The notes below the pieces were generated by a model. It saw only the letters and a program-made list of their open reading frames with translations, had not been told where the DNA came from and searched no databases. The position numbers were made by a program, and so were the translations under genes. A stretch of DNA of 64,000 nucleotides from Pararhizobium polonicum (GTDB lineage Bacteria > Pseudomonadota > Alphaproteobacteria > Rhizobiales > Rhizobiaceae): positions 143,788 to 207,787 of the forward strand of contig NZ_LGLV01000016.1 of NCBI RefSeq assembly GCF_001687365.1, read 5' to 3'. Positions 7,450 to 15,421 of the stretch are shown piece after piece (the stretch's first letter is position 1; every line of letters begins with the position of its first letter).

Positions 7450-9893
7450 GCGCGCAGTCTTTCATTCTTGGGATCAAACAGCGGCTCATCAGCCTGCACG
7501 ATTGCCTTGAAACGGTCGCCGTAAATCTCGACCTCAACTTCGGTTCCGGGTTCGGCGAGATCGGCACGCAGCATGCCGAGCGCCACCGATTTGCCGATCC
7601 GGTAACCCCAGTTGCCCGATGTCGTCTCGCCGACCACCGTGCCGTCATGCCAGAGCGTTGACATATAGGGTGCATCGCAGTCTCCGGCATCGACCACCAG
7701 CGTCACGAAACGCTTGGTCACGCCTTGCTGCTTCTCCTGTTCCAGCGCAGTCTTGCCCTTGAAGTCCGGCTTTGCCCAATCGACGAAACGCTCCAAGCCG
7801 CCCTGCAGGATGGTATAGTCGGTCGAGAGATCGCCTTTCCAGGCGCGATAGCCCTTCTCGATACGCAGACTATCCAGCGCCTCCATGCCGAAGGGCTTCA
7901 GGCCATGTTTTTGCCCCGCCGCCCAGACGGCGTCGAAGATCGCAGCGGTATCGTCGATCTTGGTATGGATTTCCCAGCCGAGTTCCCCGGCAAAGGACAC
8001 CCGCACCAGCTGGCACCAGCGCCCGGCGATCGGCACCGACTGGTGCGTCAGCCAGCCTTTGGCGAGATCGGCACCGCAGACCTCGGCAAGGATCTCACGG
8101 GATTTCGGCCCCGACAGAATCTGGCAGGCGAAACTGTCCGTCACGTCGTCCAGCGTAAACACGGCGTCATCAGGCATATGCTTCTTCAGCCATTCGAAAT
8201 CATGCCATTGCGCCGTCGCTGCCGTGATCAGGAAGAAGAAATCCTCCTCCAGCGCCATGACGGACATTTCGGTGACGATGCGCCCCTTGTCGTCGGAGAA
8301 ATAGGCAAGGCCGATACGCCCCGGCTTCGGCACCTTGCCGGTGATGAGGCCGAGCAGCCAGTCGCGCGCACCCTCGCCCTTCAAGCGGAAACGGGAAAAG
8401 CCCGGAAGATCGAGAATGCCGGCGGCATCACGCACCGCAAGGCATTCCTCCTCGATGCGCTTCTGCCAAGGCCCCGCCCGATTCCAGGTCTGCGTCGATT
8501 CTTCGGACGCGTCGTCACCCGGCTTGGCGTACCAGTTGGCGCGTTCCCAGCCGTTGTAGGGTTTGAACTGCGCGCCGAGTTCCGCAATCCGGTCGTGGAT
8601 CGGCGACAGCTTCTTGTTGCGGCCGGCTGGCCAGGCATGTTTCGGGAAATGCATGGCATATTCGTGGCCGTAGATTTCCATGCCCTTGGCGATGCAATAG
8701 TTCTGATCCGTGAAGCTGGTGAAGCGGCGCGGATCGCAGGACCACATGTCCCACTCGGTCTGCCCTTCGGTCACCCATTCGGCCAGCACCTTGCCCGCGC
8801 CGCCCGCCTGGCAGATGCCGAAGGTGAAGACGCAGGCCTCGAAGGCGTTCGGCACGCCCGGCATCGGCCCTATCAGCGGGTTGCCGTCCGGCGCATAAGG
8901 GATCGGACCGTTGATCATCCGCGACAGGCCGGCGGTGCCGAGGATCGGCACGCGCTCGACGGCGTCATTGAGATACCATTCCAGCCGCTCGAGATCGTCG
9001 GGAAACAGCTGGAACGAAAAGTCCTCCGGCATCGGGTCGTCGGGCGTGATCCAGTGCGCCTTGCAGTTTTTCTCGTAGGGACCGAGGTTCATGCCGGTCT
9101 TTTCCTGCCGCAGGTAATAGGAGCTGTCCACATCACGCAACAGCGGCAGTTTGTGCCCGGCTTCCTTCGACCATGCCGCCAGTTCCGGAATTTCCTCGAA
9201 CAGCATGTACTGATGGCTCATCACCATCATCGGCACGTCGCGGCCGAACCATTTGCCGACCTCGCGAGCATAATAACCGGCGGCATTGACGACATATTCG
9301 CAGCGGATTTCGCCCTGCGGCGTGGAAATGATCCATTCGCCGTTTTCCCGGCGGGCGCCGGTGGCGGGACAGAAGCGGAAGATTTTCGCGCCCATGTCGC
9401 GGGCACCCTTTGCAAGCGCCTGCGTCAACTGGGCCGGATCGATATCGCCGTCATAGGGATCGTAAAGTGCGCCGGTCAGATCATGGGTTTCGAGAAACGG
9501 ATATTTCGACTTGATCTGATCGGGCGACAGGATGTCGAGATCCATGCCCTGATAGCGGCCCATGCCGACGACGCGCTTGAATTCCTGCAACCGCTCCTTC
9601 GAATGACCGAGCCGGATCGAGCCCGTGACGTGATAGTTCATCGGATAATCGACCAGCCCACCGAGTTCGCGGTAGAGCGAGGCCGAATAGCGCTGCATGT
9701 TCATGATCGACCAGGACGACGAAAATGTCGGCACATTGCCCGCCGCATGCCAGGTCGAGCCCGCCGTCAACTCGTTCTTTTCCAGAAGCATGCAGTCGCT
9801 CCATCCGGCCTTGGCCAGATGGTAGAGCGCAGACGCCCCGACAGCGCCTCCCCCGATGATCACGACGCGTGCGTAAGACGGCAAATTCGACAT
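7446..9893 (-). CDS. FAD-dependent oxidoreductase with GCV_T domain (paralogue of downstream gene)
   Basis: Also 815 residues and the same domain order as its downstream neighbour: FAD motif VIIGGGAVGASALYHL near residue 11, covalent-FAD-type AGSTWHAAG with His49, then GCV_T and GCV_T_C. The pair probably performs successive demethylations of a tertiary and then a secondary amine, with methyl groups passed to tetrahydrofolate. The start at 9893 follows an AGGGAA ribosome site; a longer frame to 9926 lacks one. This is the first gene of a three-gene minus-strand unit (this gene, its paralogue, then the Rieske oxygenase), with a LysR regulator divergent on the other side. Confidence 0.85.
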   Translation of the reverse strand: MSNLPSYARVVIIGGGAVGASALYHLAKAGWSDCMLLEKNELTAGSTWHAAGNVPTFSSSWSIMNMQRYSASLYRELGGLVDYPMNYHVTGSIRLGHSKERLQEFKRVVGMGRYQGMDLDILSPDQIKSKYPFLETHDLTGALYDPYDGDIDPAQLTQALAKGARDMGAKIFRFCPATGARRENGEWIISTPQGEIRCEYVVNAAGYYAREVGKWFGRDVPMMVMSHQYMLFEEIPELAAWSKEAGHKLPLLRDVDSSYYLRQEKTGMNLGPYEKNCKAHWITPDDPMPEDFSFQLFPDDLERLEWYLNDAVERVPILGTAGLSRMINGPIPYAPDGNPLIGPMPGVPNAFEACVFTFGICQAGGAGKVLAEWVTEGQTEWDMWSCDPRRFTSFTDQNYCIAKGMEIYGHEYAMHFPKHAWPAGRNKKLSPIHDRIAELGAQFKPYNGWERANWYAKPGDDASEESTQTWNRAGPWQKRIEEECLAVRDAAGILDLPGFSRFRLKGEGARDWLLGLITGKVPKPGRIGLAYFSDDKGRIVTEMSVMALEEDFFFLITAATAQWHDFEWLKKHMPDDAVFTLDDVTDSFACQILSGPKSREILAEVCGADLAKGWLTHQSVPIAGRWCQLVRVSFAGELGWEIHTKIDDTAAIFDAVWAAGQKHGLKPFGMEALDSLRIEKGYRAWKGDLSTDYTILQGGLERFVDWAKPDFKGKTALEQEKQQGVTKRFVTLVVDAGDCDAPYMSTLWHDGTVVGETTSGNWGYRIGKSVALGMLRADLAEPGTEVEVEIYGDRFKAIVQADEPLFDPKNERLRA

Positions 9894-10003
9894 GTCTGTT
9901 CCCTTGTTTGGGACCAGTTTTGGCAATGAAGACGGCTGGCATCAAGCGGTCAGATTTCGCTTTATTGATCGAGGAATTCGATTAGATTGAATCGGGATGA
10001 AGA

Positions 10004-10132
10004 CCCCTCCCCAACCCTCCCCACAAGGGGGAGGGAGTTTACCGCATATGCCGCACCTCACGTCGCGGGACCACGAAGGTGAGGCTTGCGCAGTGGGGCT
10101 CCCTCCCCCTTGTGGGGAGGGTTGGGGAGGGG
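10004..10132. repeat. Intergenic palindromic repeat, family B (perfect 34-bp arms)
   Basis: The arms at 10004-10037 and 10099-10132 are perfect inverted copies of 34 bases, built from CCCTCCCC and CAAGGGGGAGGG blocks, around a 61-base spacer. It lies between the divergent dehydrogenase and LysR genes and ends 25 bases before the LysR ATG. A second copy of the same family is at 29902-30060. Confidence 0.85.
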
Positions 10133-10157
10133 TTTTCCATCGACGCACAGAGGCACT

Positions 10158-11006
10158 ATGCAGATCGACCTCATCGAAACCTTCCTCGACCTGATGGAAA
10201 CCCGCAGCTTCAACCGGACGGCGGAACGGCTGAACATCACCCAGTCGACCGTCTCCCACCGCGTCAAGGCGCTGGAAGCGCAGTTCAACCGCAAGCTCTT
10301 TACCCGCAACAAGGGTGGCACGGCACCGACCGCGTCCGGCCTGCGTTTTCTCGATCATGCCAAGGCGCTGCAGCACCAGTGGCATGAGGCAACGCGGGCC
10401 GTGGAAAATGCCGGAGCCTATGAGCGCTCCATGCGGCTCGGCATCCAGCACGATCTGGCCGAAATCTTTGCCGGCCGTTGGCTATCCGCTATCCGCGCAG
10501 ACCTGCCAGCAACGTCGATCTACATGGAAGCCGACTATTCCAGCCAGATGAACCGCGACCTTGCCGCCGGCGACCTCGACCTCGCCATTCTCTACACGCC
10601 GCATTACCTGCCCGACCTGCATTACGAGCGGATCGGCGAGCTGACCTACAGGCTGGTCAGCACGTCCGCACGGACGGTCGCGGACGTTGTTCCCGAAACC
10701 TATATCCAGGCGGTCTATTCTCCGGCATTCGACAGGGCCCATCGCCTGGCCCTGCCGCATCTGTCGGCGGCACCGCTTGCGTCAGGCCAGAACATTGCCA
10801 TTACAGGCTTGCTCAAGACACTGAGCGGGGCGGCCTATGTCACCAACATCACGGCGATAGGGCTTGAGCGGGACGGCTTTGCCTTTCCCGTGACAGACGC
10901 CCCGCCGATTGCGCAGGCCGTCTATGCCGCCACCAGCATCCGCACGCGTCACGCCCATCAGCATCGCCGCATCATCGGCGTCATGCAGGACTTGCTGTCC
11001 CGATAG
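10158..11006 (+). CDS. LysR-family transcriptional regulator
   Basis: A 282-residue regulator. The N-terminal winged helix-turn-helix is clear (MQIDLIETFLDLMETRSFNR, then AERLNITQSTVSHRVKALE), followed by a LysR-type substrate-binding domain. The C-terminal domain is somewhat short for the family. It is divergent from the FAD/GCV_T dehydrogenase operon, the arrangement in which LysR proteins usually control their neighbours, so it probably responds to the methylated amine or an intermediate. The ATG at 10158 is the natural start; the frame extends upstream into the palindromic repeat but that part is not protein-like. Confidence 0.85.
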   Translation: MQIDLIETFLDLMETRSFNRTAERLNITQSTVSHRVKALEAQFNRKLFTRNKGGTAPTASGLRFLDHAKALQHQWHEATRAVENAGAYERSMRLGIQHDLAEIFAGRWLSAIRADLPATSIYMEADYSSQMNRDLAAGDLDLAILYTPHYLPDLHYERIGELTYRLVSTSARTVADVVPETYIQAVYSPAFDRAHRLALPHLSAAPLASGQNIAITGLLKTLSGAAYVTNITAIGLERDGFAFPVTDAPPIAQAVYAATSIRTRHAHQHRRIIGVMQDLLSR

Positions 11007-11020
11007 CTGGTATGGGGCCT

Positions 11021-12781
11021 TCAATACTGCCCGGCCAGTTCCTGCGTTTGCGTCAGCCGCGCCAGCATGTCGGCGGCGGGCACCGGATAGGCGATTGCGT
11101 AGCCCTGCAGGATATCGCAGCCAAGGCGCGTCAGGAGCTTTGCATGTTCCAGCGTCTCGACGCCTTCGGCAATGACCTCGATATCGAGCGCCTTGGCGAT
11201 GTCGACGATCGAGCGCATCAGCCGTTTCTGCTCGCGCGATGTCGTGATCGGCAAAACCAGTTGCCGGTCGATCTTCATCCGTCGCGGCTTCAGCTTCATC
11301 AATCCGATGATCGAGGCGTGGCCGGAGCCGAAGTCGTCGATCTCGATATCGATTCCCATCGCCTTCAGCCCTGCGACATTGGCCAGCACACCATCCTCGC
11401 TGTTATCCAGGAAGATGGTTTCCAGCAGTTCGAAGGACAGCGTATCCGGCTCGATATCCAGCCGTTGAAGTTCATCGACCAGAAGCGGATCGGATAGCCG
11501 CGCCGCCGATACGTTCACCGCGATCCGCGGAACCCGCACGCCCTGCCGTATCCAGGCCCGCCGGTCTTTCAGAGCCGCTTTCAGGATGGCCGCATCGAGG
11601 TCGTCGAGCATGCCGAGGTTGCCGGCGATCTCGATAAATTCGGCCGGCTGCAACAATCCCCGTTTCGGGTGATGCCAGCGCGCCAGAACCTCGATACCGA
11701 CGATGCGGCGGGTGCGGGCGTCGACCTGAGCCTGATAATAGGGAATGAACTCCCCCTTCTCCAGCCCGCGGGCACATTGCTTGCCAAAACGCCGCTCGTT
11801 GTTGAGCTGCGCCTTCATCTGCGCGGAAAACACTTCCACCCGGCCCCGGCCGAGCTTTTTGGCCCGGTGTAAAGCAATGTCGGACTCGGCCAGCAGATTG
11901 GCGACGTTGCGGCCGCTGGCAGCCGCAAGTCCGATCGACGCGCCGGTGCGCAGCACTTCGTCATTGTGCCAGACGGACTGCTTCAGCTGCTGCGCCAGCC
12001 GCTCGGCACGGGCCTTCAGGTCCTCCAGCGAGGCAAAATTTGCAATCAGCACCGCGAATTCGTCGCCGCTGACGCGGGCAATGAACGAGTTCGCCGGCAC
12101 GGCCGCCGCAATCCGCCTGGCAGACGATTTCAGCACGCCATCGCCCACGGCATGGCCGGCCGTGTCGTTGACCTGCTTGAACCGGTCGAGGCCGATATGA
12201 AGGATCGCCAGCTTTTCAAGGCCGGCATGTTCGGCAAGCTCCGCCAATCGCCGGTCGAAGAAGCGGCGGTTGGGAAGGCCGGTCAGGTAGTCGTGTTCGG
12301 CGGCATATTCGATCCGCCGCGTGCTCGCCTCAAGTGCGACCGCCCGCGCCTCGGCGATCGCCTTCTGCTGCTGCAGTTCCCGATTGAGCAGCACATCCGT
12401 CGTTACGTCCCATTCGGCGCCGATGAAAGTGAGGCTGCCGTCTTCCTCGAAACAATGCGCCCGCGACCGCAGATAGCGGATTGCGCCATCCGGCAGGATG
12501 ATCCGGTATTCCGACGAATAGGCCCCCTTGCGGGCAATCGCCTCATCGAAATCGGCCTGGGCCTGCTCGCGGTCGTCGGGATGGATCGCGCTCACCCAGA
12601 CCTGCGCCTTGACGCGCGTCTCCGCACGCCCCGTCCCATACAGGCGGTGCATCTGCAAATCCCAGACAACTTCGTCTTTTCGCGTATCGTGTTCCCACAC
12701 GCCGATTTGAGAAGCGTCAAGCGCAAGCTCCAACCGGCGAAGAATATTCTGGAATTCCTGTTCGGATCTCGCCGACTTCAT
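11021..12781 (-). CDS. PAS-GGDEF-EAL cyclic-di-GMP protein
   Basis: A 586-residue cytoplasmic signalling protein with no membrane segment. Domains in order: PAS/PAC (about residues 15-130), a short linker helix, GGDEF (about 155-320) and EAL (about 340-575). The cyclase signature is SGDEF at 238-242, a tolerated variant of GGDEF. The phosphodiesterase signature is EVLARW at 364-369 instead of EALxR, while the DDFGSGHAS loop and the EGVET motif are kept. It may therefore be mainly a c-di-GMP phosphodiesterase, with either activity tuned by the PAS domain. It is convergent with the LysR gene and not part of an obvious operon. Confidence 0.9.
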   Translation of the reverse strand: MKSARSEQEFQNILRRLELALDASQIGVWEHDTRKDEVVWDLQMHRLYGTGRAETRVKAQVWVSAIHPDDREQAQADFDEAIARKGAYSSEYRIILPDGAIRYLRSRAHCFEEDGSLTFIGAEWDVTTDVLLNRELQQQKAIAEARAVALEASTRRIEYAAEHDYLTGLPNRRFFDRRLAELAEHAGLEKLAILHIGLDRFKQVNDTAGHAVGDGVLKSSARRIAAAVPANSFIARVSGDEFAVLIANFASLEDLKARAERLAQQLKQSVWHNDEVLRTGASIGLAAASGRNVANLLAESDIALHRAKKLGRGRVEVFSAQMKAQLNNERRFGKQCARGLEKGEFIPYYQAQVDARTRRIVGIEVLARWHHPKRGLLQPAEFIEIAGNLGMLDDLDAAILKAALKDRRAWIRQGVRVPRIAVNVSAARLSDPLLVDELQRLDIEPDTLSFELLETIFLDNSEDGVLANVAGLKAMGIDIEIDDFGSGHASIIGLMKLKPRRMKIDRQLVLPITTSREQKRLMRSIVDIAKALDIEVIAEGVETLEHAKLLTRLGCDILQGYAIAYPVPAADMLARLTQTQELAGQY

Positions 12782-13009
12782 CGTTTTCTCTGCGAAAGAT
12801 TCTGCACGCCTCAGCGCGAGCGCATTCTACACCAAGGTTCCTAAAGAACTATTTTTCTGTTGAACGCCGATTGTACTGTGAAATACAAGCAACCATTCGG
12901 TGTTATTTTTAGGGAAACAGTTGCATTCATGGGATCTATACGGAATTTCTGAAGGAGAAATTGCGCGCGAACACCGCGCCAATGCGGCAGGGCGCGTCGC
13001 AACCCCGAA

Positions 13010-13038
13010 TTGACAGGACCGGAGCGACGGCATAATCA
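13010..13038 (+). promoter_or_regulatory. Sigma-70-type promoter ahead of the cobalamin riboswitch
   Basis: TTGACA at 13010-13015, a 17-base spacer, and TAATCA at 13033-13038. Transcription would begin near 13045, just ahead of the riboswitch. No other strong match was seen in the 270 bases between the PAS-GGDEF-EAL start and the riboswitch. Confidence 0.6.
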
Positions 13039-13049
13039 TCAAGGATCAA

Positions 13050-13290
13050 TTGGTTCCCTGGGAGCGAGGCGCTTTCGGGGAGTAAATGGGAACGTGACGG
13101 ATGGACCCATTCTGGGCATCTCAATCACGGCCGACCCCGCGACTGTAGAGCGGTCAGAGTTTTGTCATGCCGGTTTTGTTCAACCGGTAAAAGCCACTGT
13201 GGCGGCGGGCCTTGCGTCCCTGCCCTGGGAAGGCGAGACAGGCTCCTTGGTGTGAAAGCACCTGACGCCGCGAGCCAGGAAACCTGCCGG
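13050..13290 (+). ncRNA. Cobalamin (B12) riboswitch
   Basis: The conserved blocks of the cobalamin aptamer occur in order: GGGAACGTGA near 13087, CCGACCCCGCGACTGT near 13131, AAGCCACTGT near 13192, CTGGGAAGGCGAGACAGG near 13225, and the B12 box CGAGCCAGGAAACCTGCC at about 13271-13288. The element sits 60 bases upstream of cbtB, whose product is a predicted cobalt importer part, so adenosylcobalamin should shut off cobalt uptake. The stretch between the B12 box and the GGAGG of cbtB can form a GGGCA/TGCCC stem, which would fit control near the ribosome site. Confidence 0.93.
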
Positions 13291-13352
13291 TTGATGAAGG
13301 GCATGGTGCCCAATTGGTGGAAGAGATTCCACGCGCCATCACGGAGGTTGTC

Positions 13353-13529
13353 ATGGCTACGACTACAGTTTCGAGCGTTCCGCTTTCCCTCAACGACCGC
13401 ATCACCGCCGGTATTCTCGCCCTTCTGATCGGCGGATTCCTGGTGTTCGGTGCCGGCCTCGCCAATTCCGCCGTGCTGCACGATACCGCGCACGACGTTC
13501 GCCACGCCTACGGCTTCCCCTGCCATTGA
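13353..13529 (+). CDS. cbtB: Cobalt transporter subunit CbtB (small)
   Basis: A 58-residue single-pass membrane protein. A hydrophobic helix (GILALLIGGFLVFGAGLA) is followed by a His-rich tail (HDTAHDVRHAYGFPCH) that is the hallmark of CbtB. CbtA/CbtB are predicted cobalt importers recognised by their B12 riboswitch control; their transport has been inferred mainly from genomics. A GGAGG ribosome site lies 5-9 bases before the ATG. cbtA follows after 192 bases, a gap that contains a hairpin-forming GATCGT...ACGATC segment at about 13536-13569. Confidence 0.9.
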   Translation: MATTTVSSVPLSLNDRITAGILALLIGGFLVFGAGLANSAVLHDTAHDVRHAYGFPCH

Positions 13530-13721
13530 TGTGAGATCGTGGAAAGCCCTGCGCTTTTCACAACGATCGGCACACAGGATCGCCGTCTTCCGTGGAAGAC
13601 GTGCGACGGCACTGCACGTCCATGTCTCGGCATCGGGCGGCATTTGCCATGGGGAATTCAAACAGTGCAAGCCGGAGACGTTGAGAAGCATCCGCTCCGC
13701 TTGAATCTTGGGGGTATCGAA

Positions 13722-14495
13722 ATGATTGTCAAAACACTTCTGGCCGCGCTGGTGGCCGGATTGATCGCGGGCATTTTCATGACCGCAGCACAGGAATTGC
13801 GCGTGGTTCCGCTCATCCTTCACGCAGAGGAATTTGAAGGCAAGGAACCCGCAACCGAGCCACCGGCCGGGAACGAAGGCCAGCAGCAGCACTCCTCGCT
13901 CGGCCGGTCCTCGATCATAGGCGACATGCTGTCGGCATTCTCTCCGATCACGCCGGCCTATGCCCACGAAGGCGAGCATGAAGACGAAGGCGGCATCATG
14001 TTCGGCATGAGCCGGTTCTCCGGCACCCTGCTGGCCAATCTCGTGGCCGGCGCCGGTTTCGGCCTGCTGCTTGCCGGCGCAAGCCTTGTCTTCAACTATC
14101 CGATCACCCTGCGCAACGGCGCGCTCTGGGGGGCCTGCGGCTGGCTTGCCGTTCACCTTCTGCCCGCCGTCGGCCTGCCGCCGGAACTGCCGGGCTTCCC
14201 GGCCGCTGATCTGCACGACCGGCAAATCTGGTGGATCGCAACGATCGTCCTGTCTGTTGCAGGTCTCTATCTCATCGTTCTGCGCGGTGAAATCGCGGCA
14301 AAAATCATCGGCCTCGTGCTGATCGCCGCGCCGCATGCCTACGGAGCGCCGCAGCCGTCCGACATTTCAAGCCCCGTTCCAGCCGTTCTCGGTGCGGAAT
14401 TTGCGGTTGCGGCACTGGCAACGACACTGGCGTTCTGGATCGTGCTCGGTCTGGTCTCCGGTTACCTGAACGACCGGTTTCTGAAATCCGCCTGA
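13722..14495 (+). CDS. cbtA: Cobalt transporter subunit CbtA
   Basis: A 257-residue integral membrane protein with about five to six hydrophobic helices. A loop after the first helix carries acidic and histidine residues (AYAHEGEHEDEGG), suited to metal capture, and later helices include conserved HLLP and PHAYGAP motifs typical of CbtA. It would form the main cobalt-conducting subunit with CbtB, supplying cobalt for B12 synthesis. An in-frame extension to 13539 exists but reads through the intergenic hairpin and is not membrane-like, so the ATG at 13722 was chosen. Confidence 0.9.
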   Translation: MIVKTLLAALVAGLIAGIFMTAAQELRVVPLILHAEEFEGKEPATEPPAGNEGQQQHSSLGRSSIIGDMLSAFSPITPAYAHEGEHEDEGGIMFGMSRFSGTLLANLVAGAGFGLLLAGASLVFNYPITLRNGALWGACGWLAVHLLPAVGLPPELPGFPAADLHDRQIWWIATIVLSVAGLYLIVLRGEIAAKIIGLVLIAAPHAYGAPQPSDISSPVPAVLGAEFAVAALATTLAFWIVLGLVSGYLNDRFLKSA

Positions 14496-14540
14496 ACCGG
14501 CATCGCTACGGCGCGGACCTGTCTTGCGCCGTAACCGACA

Positions 14541-15386
14541 TCAGAGGCCGCCCGTGCGCTCCATATGGGCGCGCAGGCGGCTTTTTTGCGTCTGCTCGTC
14601 GAGAAGCACGCAGACATCGCAAAAATCGCCGCCCTCCGTCCGGTAGTAAAGACAGCAACCGCCTCGGAGGCGAAAGCTGCGCTCGATAGCAACACCGTCA
14701 CAGACAGCCTCGATCCGCTCGTAGCGCAACGCGGCGGAGGAAAACGGCGAACCGTCCCTCTTGACGATAGCAAGCGCCGCGGCCATCGCCCGCTCCGCCT
14801 CACCGGAAGCCATACCGATCTCCAGAAAGGCCCCGGCAATGCCATCGGCGGCCAGCCGCCATTGCGCGACCGGCGACAGGCCCGTGCGGGCCTGCAGCGT
14901 TTCGATCACCGGCGTGAGGCTTGCAACAAAAGCGTCGTGAAACAGCGAGGCACCGTCGTCACCGCGAAAACAGCGGGCGAAGCGAAAATGAAAGCGCCGG
15001 GCATCGGCGGGAAAAACCTCCGCGTCATTCTCTCCAAAAGGCTCGAACCGGATCGCCAGGCTGTCGGGATCGAGATCGGCAACCAGACCCGTCCGCAAAT
15101 AGATTATCCCGGCCGCAATGCCGAGATGGTGGCTATAGAAGGAGATGAGATGCGCACCCTTGGTGCGCTCATCCATGCCGGCGGCAAACCGGGCCTGATA
15201 GTCCAGCAGCCACGCGATCATGCTGCCGTCCCGGCGCCATGCATCGGTCACGGTCAGAAAATCAACGGGCGCAGGGCCCAGCGATGCAGCGGCCTGCGGA
15301 AAACGCTCCGCCTGCCAAGCCAAGGCAGATTCGACCTGCCTGCCGTCGACATCCGGCCCACTGCCGCAAACTCGGTTCTCGTCCAA
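14541..15386 (-). CDS. FhuF-like siderophore-iron reductase (second copy)
   Basis: A 281-residue protein with the canonical FhuF [2Fe-2S] cysteine pattern at its C-terminus: Cys244-Cys245-x10-Cys256-x2-Cys259 (CCLYYRTEGGDFCDVC). The body is helical and cytoplasmic, with no signal peptide. It would reduce ferric siderophore iron, as does the fhuF gene at 445-1209, to which it is only distantly similar. The start is uncertain: TTG at 15386 is the first usable codon and no strong ribosome site precedes it. It lies 35 bases downstream of the glucoamylase-family gene, separated by a GC hairpin. Confidence 0.8.
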   Translation of the reverse strand: MDENRVCGSGPDVDGRQVESALAWQAERFPQAAASLGPAPVDFLTVTDAWRRDGSMIAWLLDYQARFAAGMDERTKGAHLISFYSHHLGIAAGIIYLRTGLVADLDPDSLAIRFEPFGENDAEVFPADARRFHFRFARCFRGDDGASLFHDAFVASLTPVIETLQARTGLSPVAQWRLAADGIAGAFLEIGMASGEAERAMAAALAIVKRDGSPFSSAALRYERIEAVCDGVAIERSFRLRGGCCLYYRTEGGDFCDVCVLLDEQTQKSRLRAHMERTGGL

Positions 15387-15421
15387 AGGCGCCGCCCGTT
15401 GTCTCTTGGCGGCGCTTTATC

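Noticed and set aside
4969..7524. An 851-codon open frame on the plus strand
   Set aside because: It lies antisense to the FAD/GCV_T dehydrogenase, which has clear motifs, coupled start and full family length. The antisense product is Arg/His-rich and has no recognisable domain; long shadow frames are expected at this GC content.
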